Notes under the pieces: model-generated
Seen by the model: the letters and a program-made list of their open reading frames with translations, nothing else
Told to the model about the DNA's origin: nothing
The model's database searches: none
Program-made: the position numbers and the translations under genes
Shown here: piece after piece, positions 53,016-62,494 of the stretch
How the letters are laid out: every line of letters starts with the position of its first letter
Position numbering within the stretch: the stretch's first letter is position 1
Origin: Rhodospirillaceae bacterium
Lineage (GTDB): Bacteria; Pseudomonadota; Alphaproteobacteria; Rhodospirillales; UBA2165
Length of the DNA: 63,122 nt
NCBI GenBank assembly: GCA_002723345.1
Contig: PBNV01000026.1
Span: forward strand, 1-63,122
Reading direction: 5' to 3'

Positions 53016-54382
53016 GACGGAGCGCCGTGGCCCTCAAAACAGGCGCCGGCGTCATTCATTATGGACACGAAGCCAGGAAAACTGGTAGCGATCGGCATGC
53101 CATCGTCCACCGTAACGGGCGCTGCGGTCACCATACCCAACACCAGAAAAGACATAGCAATACGATGATCCATATGAGCCGAGACATAGCCACCCCCCAT
53201 TGGCGCGCGCCCTGTGCCGTGGATGGTGAGAGAGGCTCGAGTTTCCTCGACAGAGACGCCACATGCGCTGAGACCGGCGGCAAGCGCGCCGAGCCGGTCA
53301 GACTCTTTGACCCGCAATTCTCCGACCCCCTCCAAAACTGTGTCCCCGGTCGCACAAGCGGCGGCCATAGCTAAAATAGGATATTCGTCGATCATGCTGG
53401 GGGCGCGCATTGCGGGCACGTTGATACCATGCAGCGCACTATGGTCGGCGGAAACATCGCCGATGGCCTCTCCGCCACTGATCCGTTCATTGCTAATCTT
53501 AATCGTAGCCCCCATGTCCCGCAGACAGTCGAGCAATCCAGTGCGAAGCGGATTGAGGGAGACATTCTCAATCGTCACACCCCCCGTACAGAGTAAGCCC
53601 GCTACCAACGGAAAGGCGGCAGAGGAAATATCGGCTGGAACCTGAATGTCTTTGGCCAGTAGTTCCGGATACCCAGTTAGCGTAATAGCCCGGCCAGCCG
53701 CCGTATCCTGGACGGTCACTTCCGCACCAAAATGGGCCAGCATATTTTCTGTATGATCGCGGCTCGGCGCCGGTTCGATTACAGTGGTCTTTCCCCGCGT
53801 ATTCAGCCCGGCCAGGAGGATCGCCGATTTCACTTGGGCGGACGCCACAGACAGGGTTTCCTCAAGTGGCACGAGCATGTCCGATCCATGCACCGTCAAT
53901 GGCAGCAACCCACCCGACCGGGCTGTAAAATTCACGCCCATGCGGCGTAGCGGTGCCATCACGCGTTCCATGGGACGAGCGGACAGAGAGGCATCCCCGC
54001 AAAATACGCTGTTGAACGGATGAGACGCAACAAGCCCCATAAGAAGACGCACACCGGTCCCTGCATTGCCGAGATCGAGAGCTTGTGACGGCTCCCGCAA
54101 CCCCCCAACACCTCGTCCAGTTACACGCCATGCGCCGTCAGAAATATTTTCTATCCTAGCGCCCAGAAGACGCAGAGCCTGGGCCGTCGCTAGCACGTCC
54201 TCGCCCTCCAAAAGGCCGCTAATCAGGGTGTCGCCTACGGCTGACGCGGCAAGCATAAGCGCTCTGTGGGAGATCGATTTATCACCTGGGACGTTTATCC
54301 GGCCAGAAAAAAATTCAGTCCTGGATGACGTGATGGCCGCGCCCAGAGAAGCGTCAGAGGATGAAAGAGGAGATGTCACCAT
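53003..54382 (-). CDS. aroA: 3-phosphoshikimate 1-carboxyvinyltransferase (EPSP synthase)
   Basis: A 459-residue shikimate-pathway enzyme that joins phosphoenolpyruvate to shikimate 3-phosphate. Conserved motifs include PGDKSISHRALMLAASA near residue 33, LGNAGTGVRLLMG near 104, LRVKESDRLGALA and HMDHRIAMSFLVLG. It is the first gene of the long leftward run and is divergent from the TIGR02300 gene. No strong ribosome-binding site is seen before the ATG. Confidence 0.98.
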   Translation of the reverse strand: MVTSPLSSSDASLGAAITSSRTEFFSGRINVPGDKSISHRALMLAASAVGDTLISGLLEGEDVLATAQALRLLGARIENISDGAWRVTGRGVGGLREPSQALDLGNAGTGVRLLMGLVASHPFNSVFCGDASLSARPMERVMAPLRRMGVNFTARSGGLLPLTVHGSDMLVPLEETLSVASAQVKSAILLAGLNTRGKTTVIEPAPSRDHTENMLAHFGAEVTVQDTAAGRAITLTGYPELLAKDIQVPADISSAAFPLVAGLLCTGGVTIENVSLNPLRTGLLDCLRDMGATIKISNERISGGEAIGDVSADHSALHGINVPAMRAPSMIDEYPILAMAAACATGDTVLEGVGELRVKESDRLGALAAGLSACGVSVEETRASLTIHGTGRAPMGGGYVSAHMDHRIAMSFLVLGMVTAAPVTVDDGMPIATSFPGFVSIMNDAGACFEGHGAPSWTK

Positions 54383-54658
54383 AAAAAATTGTCTCGCTGG
54401 GTTTTGGGCGGTGATCAGGTAAGTCGCAACCTACCCTCGATGATTTTAGCATTATTTGCCGCAAACGCCCAGCACCACCACCTGCCGCATACACCCGTCG
54501 TTAGCAATCATTTTACTTCCAATGCTCTCTGGGTGGGGGTTCGCTCCAAACCGGTGCTAAAATGGTTTTGACAGAGACGTCTGAAAATGGCAATTGGGCC
54601 GATTATTTTCTCGGCCCGCCACGAGTTGCCCGGTGGTATTGAAAGAAAGGTAATGCCC

Positions 54659-55021
54659 ATGACCAAAGCGAAATTGGGAAACAAGTTGACGTGCTCGAAT
54701 TGCGGCGCGAAGTTTTACGATCTGAAAAAGAAACAACCGGTCTGTCCAAAATGTGGCGAAGATTATGTTGTCCAAAAAACAAAAACACGCCGCTCTGCGC
54801 CCGCTGTTGAACCGGCCCCCGCCCCCGCACCTGACCCAATAGAGACAACAGACGGCGAAGACGGCCTGATCACTCCCGAATTGGCTGATGAACTTCTCGA
54901 GGACGATGAAGAGGGCGAAGAGGACGCAGTAATTGAGGACACATCTGAAATTGGCGGTGATGAGGAGGATATCGGCGAAGTTATCGGCGCCGTCGAGGAG
55001 AGTAATGACGAGAACGCGTAG
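54659..55021 (+). CDS. TIGR02300-family (FYDLN acidic) zinc-ribbon protein
   Basis: A 120-residue protein. The N-terminus (about 1-45) is a zinc ribbon: [20 protein letters not shown] with PKCGEDYV, giving two CxxC pairs. The rest is strongly acidic, rich in Glu and Asp ([16 protein letters not shown]). This is the FYDLN-acid protein widely found in alphaproteobacteria next to aroA; its function is unknown. ATG 54659 is chosen because AAAGG lies eight bases upstream; ATG 54653 is too close to it. Confidence 0.9.
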   Translation: MTKAKLGNKLTCSNCGAKFYDLKKKQPVCPKCGEDYVVQKTKTRRSAPAVEPAPAPAPDPIETTDGEDGLITPELADELLEDDEEGEEDAVIEDTSEIGGDEEDIGEVIGAVEESNDENA

Positions 55022-55213
55022 GCGTGCCTCTGAGATAAAACCTCCTGAGGTTTTGGGCCCGCGTCCGGAGAAAACCGTCCCGTCAGTAAGTGGCCGATAA
55101 ATTCGATAAACAAGAAGAATTTTTCCTTGCCTAACCACGTCCTGGCCTTTTATGTTCCGGCGCTTCCCAGGATCGTTTGAGGGCTGGGGTAGACAACACC
55201 CGACCCAAAATAC

Positions 55214-55289
<76 letters not shown>

Positions 55290-55290
55290 C

Positions 55291-55328
55291 CAAAACCCTT
55301 TGGGTAACCGAAGGGTTTTGTCCTTTTT
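55291..55328 (+). terminator. Rho-independent terminator after tRNA-Ala
   Basis: A perfect 10-bp stem CAAAACCCTT/AAGGGTTTTG closes a ten-base loop and is followed by TCCTTTTT. It starts two bases after the tRNA end and terminates its transcript. Confidence 0.85.
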
Positions 55329-55722
55329 GGCAATACCCAGATTTGGCCGCCCTAGGCCTTACTCTCTAAGAGATGCTCTGATCACCCAAGAACGCGGCAT
55401 AATAGCACAAAACCAGGAGACAGTGCGTAAAGCGCTTGAGCGAGCATTGTATAACATTAGCGGGGAAAAGGCGGCCAATGTCCTCGCCGTCGTATGCGTT
55501 CAACTCTTTGAGACCAATGGCGATCCAAGCCAAACCAATCACACAATTGAGATATGAAAATCGAATCTTGACTTGTCGCACCATTTGAAAGCGGGACCTT
55601 GGGGGAGGAAGGATCATTCCTCGACCCAAATCAATGAGTACAGGGTAACGTTGCTGTTATTTTAATTTGGAGTATTTGGTTGTAGGGTACTAGCTTTTTT
55701 TGTTAACGGGAGGATTAGATCA
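55329..55722. other. Mostly gene-free interval with a possible short frame
   Basis: About 390 bases between tRNA-Ala and the RidA-like gene. A plus-strand frame ending at 55557 has protein-like composition in its last part (RKALERALYNISGEKAANVL). A GTG at 55423 preceded by AGGAG would give 44 residues, but spacing is short and no family is recognised. Otherwise nothing is seen; the ridA promoter is expected near the end. Confidence 0.35.
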
Positions 55723-56106
55723 ATGCCAAAACGCGAAGTCCTCAGGGGTCCAAATATTCCCGAACATGCGCAACCATTCCCCCCGGCGGTGAAGATCGGT
55801 AATATGGTATATTCGGCGGCCGTTGGCGGAGATGATCCGGACAGTCATGAGCTTCCGGACGACATCGAGGCTCAGGTCAAAAATTGCTTCCAAACCATCC
55901 GCAATATTATGAAACGGGCGGGTGGCACTCCCGGTGACATTGCCAAAATGAGCATATTCGTGCGCGATCGCGAGGACCGAGCTTACATCAACCCGGAATG
56001 GATCGACCTGTTCCCGGATGAGGACGACCGACCGGTGCGCCACACCTCGGTACATGACATGCCACCGGGCCGCCTCATCCAAATCGAATTTGTCGCCGTA
56101 CTGTAA
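55723..56106 (+). CDS. RidA/YjgF-family protein
   Basis: A 127-residue protein of the Rid superfamily, which hydrolyse reactive enamine/imine intermediates and act as trimers. Segments PFPPAVKIGNMVYSAAVGG, IRNIMKRAGGTPGDIAKMSI and the C-terminal RLIQIEFVAVL fit the family. The arginine that binds substrate carboxylates in RidA itself (near residue 105, in a C-I-E type context) is not in an obviously canonical position, so it may belong to another Rid subgroup. GGGAGGA precedes the ATG. Confidence 0.85.
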   Translation: MPKREVLRGPNIPEHAQPFPPAVKIGNMVYSAAVGGDDPDSHELPDDIEAQVKNCFQTIRNIMKRAGGTPGDIAKMSIFVRDREDRAYINPEWIDLFPDEDDRPVRHTSVHDMPPGRLIQIEFVAVL

Positions 56107-56192
56107 TTGGCGCACATCTCCCAGAAATTGGTCAGTGAAACGGTTGTAAAAAGACAATGACGGAATAACAAAACCGGGCACAGGAGTGACAC

Positions 56193-57182
56193 ATGAGAGC
56201 CATACGTGTTCATGAGAAATCCCAGACATCAGACAAACTAAACTATAAGCTGGCAGAGATTGAGGTGCCGGTTCTCGAGGCGGATGAATGCCTGATCGAG
56301 GTCGCTGCCAGCGGAGTGAACCCGTCCGACGTCAAAGCGCTGCTCGGCAAAATGCCGGATCTCGTATGGCCGCGTACACCGGGCCGAGATTTCGCGGGCA
56401 CGGTGGTAGACGGTCCCGCCCACCACATCGGCAAACAAGTTTGGGGCACGGGAGGAGATCTCGGCATGAAACGTGATGGCTGCCACGCTCAGTTCACTGT
56501 GATCGACGCGGCAGCGGTGCGCGAGAAACCGACCAATCTGTCGCTGCTAGAGGCCGGGAGCCTCGGCGTACCTTGGACTTGCGCCTGGCTTGGCATGGTC
56601 AAAGGATCTCGTGTTCAGGCCGGTGACACGGTTGTTGTTATGGGTGCCGGCGGCAAAGTAGGTGAAGCGAGCGTTCAGTTGGCGGCAGGTGCTGGTGCCA
56701 CGGTCATCGCCGTTGAACGCACAAAGGACAAATATGACGGTCAGGCAAAAGCACCGATTGACGTGCTAACGCTTGCCACTGAGCCCGATCTGCACGCAGG
56801 CATTCTGGAAAGAACCGGCGGTCGGGGTGCCGATATTATAATGAACACTGTCGGGAGCCCCTATTTTGCCGATGCAAATGCGTGCCTTGCCAAAGAAGGT
56901 CGACAGATCATCGTCTCCACTTTTGTGGAGGACAATGTAATCAATCTTCGTACCTTCTACCGGGGCAATCATATGCTTATTGGAGTAAGTAATATGGATC
57001 ATGACGCAGTAATTTCAGGCGAGATCCTAGAAACGCTGCGCGATGGCTTTGAGCGGGGCATCTACAAGCCCTACCCGATCCTAAACGATCATGTTTTCTC
57101 ATTAGAGTCGGCAACTGCCGGCTATCACAGAGTACTGCAAAATGAGACGCCTGAGAGGGTCGTCATAAATCCGCAACTATAG
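56193..57182 (+). CDS. MDR-family zinc-type alcohol dehydrogenase/quinone oxidoreductase
   Basis: A 329-residue medium-chain dehydrogenase/reductase. The N-terminal GroES-like domain contains [18 protein letters not shown] and [12 protein letters not shown]; the NAD(P)-binding fold has [21 protein letters not shown] and [14 protein letters not shown]. Zinc-binding cysteines of true alcohol dehydrogenases are missing, which points to the quinone oxidoreductase branch. An AGGAG site precedes the ATG. The GAPDH-ArsJ pair follows after 74 bases; co-transcription is possible. Confidence 0.9.
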   Translation: MRAIRVHEKSQTSDKLNYKLAEIEVPVLEADECLIEVAASGVNPSDVKALLGKMPDLVWPRTPGRDFAGTVVDGPAHHIGKQVWGTGGDLGMKRDGCHAQFTVIDAAAVREKPTNLSLLEAGSLGVPWTCAWLGMVKGSRVQAGDTVVVMGAGGKVGEASVQLAAGAGATVIAVERTKDKYDGQAKAPIDVLTLATEPDLHAGILERTGGRGADIIMNTVGSPYFADANACLAKEGRQIIVSTFVEDNVINLRTFYRGNHMLIGVSNMDHDAVISGEILETLRDGFERGIYKPYPILNDHVFSLESATAGYHRVLQNETPERVVINPQL

Positions 57183-57256
57183 AAAAGTATTACTACCGTA
57201 GCCCTAATCACCGTTCCCACTGTGAACCTTGCAAACAAGAGGTTGAAAAAAAACAT

Positions 57257-58267
57257 ATGACCACGCGCGTCGGAATTAACGGTTTCGGTCGCATCGGGCG
57301 CCTTTCGCTTCGTGCGGCTTGGGACTGGCCGGACCTCAACATCGTTCATATCAACGAGCTTCACGAAGATACTGAAACGCTTGCCCATCTCCTAAAATTT
57401 GATTCTGTTCACGGCCGCTGGGATCGAGATATCGCCTGGAAATCATCAGGCCTCGAAGTTTCTGGAAAACACATCTCTGTATCTGCCTGCTCCACCCCGG
57501 AAGAGATCCCCTGGTCAACCGCCAATGTTGACATTGTCATCGAGGCGACCGGAGAGTTCAGAACTCGCAACACATTGTCGCCGCATCTCTCTGGAACAGC
57601 CAGAAAGGTAATCGTCGCCGCGCCCGTAAAGGACGAGGACGTCCTCAATATTGTCATGGGCGTGAACGACCGGTTATATGACCCTGCCGCCCATGATATC
57701 ATTACCGCAGCCTCCTGCACTACGAACTGTCTCGCTCCGGTGGTCAAGGTGATCCACGAGAATATTGGGATCAGGCACGGCAGTATTACAACGATCCACA
57801 ACGTAACCAATACGCAAGTGATGGTAGACGGCCATCATAAAGATCTCCGCCGCGCTCGTTCGGGCCTCACATCACTCATCCCGACCACCACCGGTTCAGC
57901 CACCGCCATAACCCTGATTTACCCCGAGCTAGAAGGCAAATTAAGCGGACATGCTGTTCGCATCCCACTCCTCAATGCGTCGCTCACCGACTGCGTTTTT
58001 GAGGTCACGCGGGTCACCTCTGCCGATGAGGTTAACCGGATCTTTCGGGACGCTGCGAAAACAGAGCTAAATGGTATTCTCGGTTTGGAAGACCGTCCCC
58101 TTGTTTCAGTCGATTACACGAATGATCCCCGGTCCGCTATCATCGACGGGCCGTCAACAATGGTGATTAATGGGACGCAAGTCAAAATTTATGCTTGGTA
58201 TGATAATGAATGGGGGTACGTAAACAGGATGATGGATTTAGCAATGAAAATCGCCGGAACCCTGTAA
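57257..58267 (+). CDS. ArsJ-associated glyceraldehyde-3-phosphate dehydrogenase
   Basis: A 336-residue type I GAPDH. The NAD-binding start [20 protein letters not shown], catalytic Cys in [15 protein letters not shown] near residue 155, and [15 protein letters not shown] near the C-terminus are present. The [15 protein letters not shown] opening and the very next gene, an ArsJ permease, identify the arsenate-detoxification type. It forms 1-arseno-3-phosphoglycerate from arsenate and glyceraldehyde-3-phosphate, which ArsJ exports. A glycolytic role is the alternative, but the gene pair favours arsenate resistance. No arsR repressor gene lies beside it. Confidence 0.92.
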   Translation: MTTRVGINGFGRIGRLSLRAAWDWPDLNIVHINELHEDTETLAHLLKFDSVHGRWDRDIAWKSSGLEVSGKHISVSACSTPEEIPWSTANVDIVIEATGEFRTRNTLSPHLSGTARKVIVAAPVKDEDVLNIVMGVNDRLYDPAAHDIITAASCTTNCLAPVVKVIHENIGIRHGSITTIHNVTNTQVMVDGHHKDLRRARSGLTSLIPTTTGSATAITLIYPELEGKLSGHAVRIPLLNASLTDCVFEVTRVTSADEVNRIFRDAAKTELNGILGLEDRPLVSVDYTNDPRSAIIDGPSTMVINGTQVKIYAWYDNEWGYVNRMMDLAMKIAGTL

Positions 58268-58282
58268 AAAAGGCCTAAAATT

Positions 58283-59530
58283 GTGGAACGGTCTCAGTTC
58301 AAAGACGGAAAAAGTTATGCCGCCATAACGGGCGCCTACTGGGGCTTCACCCTGACTGACGGCGCGTTGCGCATGCTTGTGTTGTTACATTTCCACGACC
58401 TTGGTTTTTCGCCCGTTGATCTGGCCTTTATGTTTCTTCTCTACGAGGCAATGGGTATTTTCACGAACTTTATTGGGGGATGGATCGGCGCTAAACATGG
58501 ACTAAAGCTGACCCTGTTCACCGGCCTTATGGTTCAGATTGGCGCCCTCATTATGCTGTCTGGGGTGCAGCCACATTGGGTGCTCGGAATCTCTGTCATC
58601 TACGTGATGACCGCCCAGGCATTTAGTGGCATAGCTAAAGATCTCACTAAAATGAGCGCTAAGAGCGCGGTGAAACGGGTCGTTCCAGACAGTAACCAAG
58701 GGCTCTTATTTAAGTGGGTCGCGCTGCTGACAGGTTCCAAAAATGCCTTGAAAGGTGTAGGCTTTCTACTCGGTAGCGTTCTGTTGCAGTTCTTGGGTTT
58801 CCACATCGCGCTCTGGACCATGGCGGTATTCCTGATACTCGTCCTGCTCGCTGCGAGGGGACTAGTGACGGCCGACTTGGGGCGGGCAAGCCGGGTGATC
58901 ACCTCTCGAGATTTATTCTCCAAAAAGCGAGAAATTAACTTTCTTTCTGCCGCGCGAGTTTTTCTTTTCGCATCACGGGATGTCTGGTTCGTTGTTGGTG
59001 TTCCCATTTCTCTGGCCCGCCAATTCGGCTGGAGCTTTGATCAGATTGGCGGCTTTATGGCGGCCTGGGTAATCGGGTATGGTATTGTCCAGGCCGTGGC
59101 TCCGAAGCTTCTCACACATGTATCCGATGCCGAAAGCGGCGCGAGGGCGGCAAAATTCTGGGGAACGTTCCTGTGTATGATCCCACTGACCATTGCAGTC
59201 AGTCTAACGCCGGCAGCCATTGACTGGTGGGTAGATGGACCCTCAGTTAAACTGATATTGATTAGCGGATTGTGTCTGTTCGGCATCATCTTTGCTATAA
59301 ACTCCTCTGTGCATTCTTTTCTGATCGTGGCCTATTCGGATCGGGACAAAGTCGCCTTGAACGTGGGTTTTTATTACATGGCCAACGCTGCAGGGCGTCT
59401 CTTGGGCACTTTACTTTCCGGACTTGTGTTTCAGCTTTTTGGGCTCGCCGCGTGCCTATTAGTATCCGGACTGATGATAGGCCTGGCTGTAACAATGACA
59501 CTTCCACTTGGTCCCGCAAGTGGGCGCTGA
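58283..59530 (+). CDS. arsJ: Organoarsenical efflux permease ArsJ (MFS)
   Basis: A 415-residue MFS transporter with about twelve membrane helices, beginning with GTG. The segment ITGAYWGFTLTDGALRMLVL and the LHFHDLGFSPVDLAFMFLLY segment match ArsJ. It exports 1-arseno-3-phosphoglycerate, which breaks down outside to release arsenate. It starts 15 bases after the GAPDH gene, with AAAAGG as a weak ribosome-binding site. Together they form a two-gene arsenate resistance unit. Confidence 0.92.
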   Translation: MERSQFKDGKSYAAITGAYWGFTLTDGALRMLVLLHFHDLGFSPVDLAFMFLLYEAMGIFTNFIGGWIGAKHGLKLTLFTGLMVQIGALIMLSGVQPHWVLGISVIYVMTAQAFSGIAKDLTKMSAKSAVKRVVPDSNQGLLFKWVALLTGSKNALKGVGFLLGSVLLQFLGFHIALWTMAVFLILVLLAARGLVTADLGRASRVITSRDLFSKKREINFLSAARVFLFASRDVWFVVGVPISLARQFGWSFDQIGGFMAAWVIGYGIVQAVAPKLLTHVSDAESGARAAKFWGTFLCMIPLTIAVSLTPAAIDWWVDGPSVKLILISGLCLFGIIFAINSSVHSFLIVAYSDRDKVALNVGFYYMANAAGRLLGTLLSGLVFQLFGLAACLLVSGLMIGLAVTMTLPLGPASGR

Positions 59531-59627
59531 TCCGAGTTATATTATGGTTATTAACGTGACGTTCTGGGGGGTCTGGAGATATAAGTGAGACACGTCCACG
59601 TCACCCTATGCATCGAGAGAGGTCTTG

Positions 59628-61004
59628 ATGAAACCATTTTCGCCTACAGATGGGAAAGCCATCCCCATTACGGTTGTCACACAAGGTGGCCTGAAGAAAT
59701 GGCGCGCTGCCCGGTCCGCTAATGAGACAAAATGGCTGACAGTCAACAAATTCACCGGGACACCTGGCCAAATGTGTTTGATTCCGGGAGCGGACGGGGG
59801 CCTGTCCCGGGTCGTGCTGGGCATCTCTGCTCCGCTGGAGATTTGGGACACGGCTGACCTCGCGCGCAACCTACCGGATGGTCTCTACCGGTTTAATGGT
59901 GTGCGAGGGAAAGAGGCCGAGAACCGCGCTGCACTTGGCTGGGCGCTCGGCAGCTACCGCTTCGACGCCTATCGCAAACACATGGCATTGAAGACATCAC
60001 TGCGCTGGCCAAAAGGCTGCGACAGGGCCCATGTCACCCGGGCAATGGAGGCAACATTCCTGGTCCGTGATTTGATCAATCCCCCTGCCGATGACATGGG
60101 GCCAAGTGAATTGGAAAGAGCTGCCCGAACTCTTGCGCAACAACACGGGGCTGCGTTCAGGACACTGCGCGGCGAGCAGCTTTTGGCGAGAAATTTCCCC
60201 ACCATTTATGCCGTTGGAAGGGCAAGCGACGATGCGCCGCGCCTGCTCGACATGACCTGGGGACGGCCCCGTGACCCAAAGGTCACCCTGGTGGGAAAGG
60301 GCGTATGTTTCGACACCGGCGGCCTCGACATTAAACCGGCGGCCGGTATGAAACTGATGAAAAAGGATATGGGCGGTGCAGCGCATGTTTTGGGTGTTGC
60401 CGCCTTGCTTATGGCCGCAAAGGTCCGAGTGCGGCTTAGAGTGCTTATCCCAGCCGTTGAAAATAGCATATCGGGCAACGCTATTCGGCCCATGGACGTA
60501 ATCACGGCACGCAGCGGCAAAACAATAGAGATTGGCCATACGGATGCGGAAGGCCGGGTTATCCTAGCTGATGCTCTATTTGAAGCAGCTCGCGAGAAAC
60601 CTCTTCTGATCATTGATTTTGCGACTCTAACTGGAGCTGCTCGGGTCGCGTTGGGCACCGAACTGCCCGCCCTATTCAGCAATGACGATCGGTTAGCAGA
60701 ATGCATTTTACGGACGGGGATAAAAGAACAGGATCCTTTGTGGCGGCTTCCTCTATGGCCAGCATACCGCCGGCTTATTGCAGGCAAGACAGCCGATATC
60801 ACCAATGCACCGGATTCAGGTTTTGGCGGCGCGATAACAGCAGCGTTGTTCTTACAGGAGTTTGTTGAACCGTCTACTTCTTGGGCGCATATTGATTTGA
60901 TGGCTTGGAACGCTGTAGCCCGCCCGGGCCGACCCGAGGGCGGCGAGGCCATGGGGGTGAGAGCTGTTTATGCGGCCATTATTGACTATATTCTTGCTCA
61001 ATAA
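59628..61004 (+). CDS. Leucyl aminopeptidase-family (M17) metallopeptidase
   Basis: A 458-residue cytosolic aminopeptidase. The two-metal site motifs are VTLVGKGVCFDTGGLDIKPA with the conserved Asp, KLMKKDMGGAAHVLG with the catalytic lysine, and HTDAEGRVILADALF. A C-terminal GFGGAITAALFLQEF segment is typical. The N-terminal domain is that of the short PepB/YtjP-like branch. ATG 59628 is preferred over the TTG just before it; GAGAGAGG lies upstream. It trims N-terminal residues from peptides. Confidence 0.93.
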   Translation: MKPFSPTDGKAIPITVVTQGGLKKWRAARSANETKWLTVNKFTGTPGQMCLIPGADGGLSRVVLGISAPLEIWDTADLARNLPDGLYRFNGVRGKEAENRAALGWALGSYRFDAYRKHMALKTSLRWPKGCDRAHVTRAMEATFLVRDLINPPADDMGPSELERAARTLAQQHGAAFRTLRGEQLLARNFPTIYAVGRASDDAPRLLDMTWGRPRDPKVTLVGKGVCFDTGGLDIKPAAGMKLMKKDMGGAAHVLGVAALLMAAKVRVRLRVLIPAVENSISGNAIRPMDVITARSGKTIEIGHTDAEGRVILADALFEAAREKPLLIIDFATLTGAARVALGTELPALFSNDDRLAECILRTGIKEQDPLWRLPLWPAYRRLIAGKTADITNAPDSGFGGAITAALFLQEFVEPSTSWAHIDLMAWNAVARPGRPEGGEAMGVRAVYAAIIDYILAQ

Positions 61005-61061
61005 TCGAGAGCGTAAAATCAACTGGCAACACGATTTCATGATAGGTACGAGAGAGACGGT

Positions 61062-62075
61062 CTAAGCCTTCTCCGCTCTCGCGCTCCTGTGGATCTTGAA
61101 CCTGGCCAGATAAGTCGGTAGCACGGCCTCTGCTGCAGTGGGCGTTATCCCCAAATCCTGTAATTTTTTAGCACGGCGAGCAACCACATTGTCCCGGCGT
61201 AGTAGTTTCACCTGATCACGAGTGATGAGCGGTCTTGGCAGGGCTTCCATAAAAAATCCCATGATGGTCAACAGCCAAAAGGGAATGGGCAGGAGAAGTC
61301 GCCTGCGCCCTATTGTCTGAAGCATAAGAACCATGAGCTCTTTGCTGGTGTAAACAGTGGGCCCACCGAGCTCAAAGACCTTGCCTGCAGTCTCGGGCGA
61401 TCTCAGCCCCGTCATCACGGCGTCCGCCACGTCCCCTACATAAACCGGTTGAAACTTGGTGCCACCATCACCGTAAAAATCAAAATTGATTAACCCTTTG
61501 TCGGAAAAAACGGATAATTTGGGCCAAGCCGGACAGCCAAACACGGGAAGGGCTGGAGCCAGGCCGCTGATACCAGCGAACAGATTGAAAAACCCGTCCT
61601 CGGGGCCAAAAACGATGCTGGGCCGCAAAATGGTCGCCTCGGGAAAGGCCCGTTTGACCGCCGCTTCACCCAAGCCTTTGGTTTGCGCATAGAGAGAATC
61701 CGATTTCGTATCGGCACCAATGGCTGACACATGTACCAATTGTCGCAAACCAGCAGTCTGTGACGCATCTGCGATTCTGGCCGCCGCATCAGTGTGCACG
61801 CTTTGAAAACGCTGCTTGCGGGCCTCAAACAGAATACCCACCAGATTAACGGCCTGGTCCGCGCCAACTAGCGCGTTGGCGACAGAGGCTGTATCGCTGA
61901 TGTCAGTGGGAACAGGTACAATTTGGCCCACGCCGCCCATCAGTCGTAAATAATTAGCCGTCTCGGGATCTCGGACTGCAACGCGAACCTGCGCACCCTC
62001 CTGAGCAAGCCGTCGGACAACATGGCGCCCGATAAACCCGGAGCCGCCGAAAACCGTTACAATTCTCTTAGACAT
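61062..62075 (-). CDS. NDUFA9-like complex I-associated NAD(P)-binding protein
   Basis: A 337-residue short-chain epimerase/dehydratase-fold protein. The Rossmann motif TVFGGSGFIGRHVVRRLAQE is at the N-terminus, and VHVSAIGADTKSDSLYAQTK carries the degenerate catalytic region; RPSIVFGPEDGFFNLFA follows. This is the NDUFA9-like family, which in mitochondria is an accessory subunit of complex I and is widespread in alphaproteobacteria. ATG 62075 with GGAG upstream is preferred over a longer frame. It converges with the peptidase gene. Confidence 0.9.
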   Translation of the reverse strand: MSKRIVTVFGGSGFIGRHVVRRLAQEGAQVRVAVRDPETANYLRLMGGVGQIVPVPTDISDTASVANALVGADQAVNLVGILFEARKQRFQSVHTDAAARIADASQTAGLRQLVHVSAIGADTKSDSLYAQTKGLGEAAVKRAFPEATILRPSIVFGPEDGFFNLFAGISGLAPALPVFGCPAWPKLSVFSDKGLINFDFYGDGGTKFQPVYVGDVADAVMTGLRSPETAGKVFELGGPTVYTSKELMVLMLQTIGRRRLLLPIPFWLLTIMGFFMEALPRPLITRDQVKLLRRDNVVARRAKKLQDLGITPTAAEAVLPTYLARFKIHRSARAEKA

Positions 62076-62328
62076 ATTATGTACTCCAAGACACCGCATA
62101 ATTTAGATTGACGCTAAGCGTTAGATAAAGGCCCGTACCTCCTCGCACAAGATGCCAATTGTGGTTTACGATCTCGAGACAGCCACCCCTCGGAGTGTGA
62201 TGACATTAGACCAGGGACACCATGAGGATGGCGGTTGACAGATTAATGGCTAGAAGGGTACCACCTCCCCTGGCTGACTAGGCACTGATAACTGCAATGC
62301 CGTTGTTCGTTGCAATGCTAACAGCAAC

Positions 62329-62415
<87 letters not shown>

Positions 62416-62420
62416 TTTTA

Positions 62421-62469
62421 CTTACACTTTATGTGTCGCAAGTCATTGATTCACAAGCATTGTGTCAAT
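62421..62469. repeat. Inverted repeats between tRNA-Leu and integrase (possible attachment/recombination sites)
   Basis: A 5+5-bp inverted repeat (ATTGA, TT, CACAA at 62445-62456; TTGTG and TCAAT at 62460-62469; loop GCA) lies 25 bases before the integrase start, next to a second weaker one (CTT, ACAC with GTGT, AAG; about 62421-62442). There is no T run, so these do not look like terminators. Integrase binding sites beside the tRNA attachment site are a possible explanation. Confidence 0.35.
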
Positions 62470-62494
62470 CACGTGGCTTGGAGTGTAGAACAAA

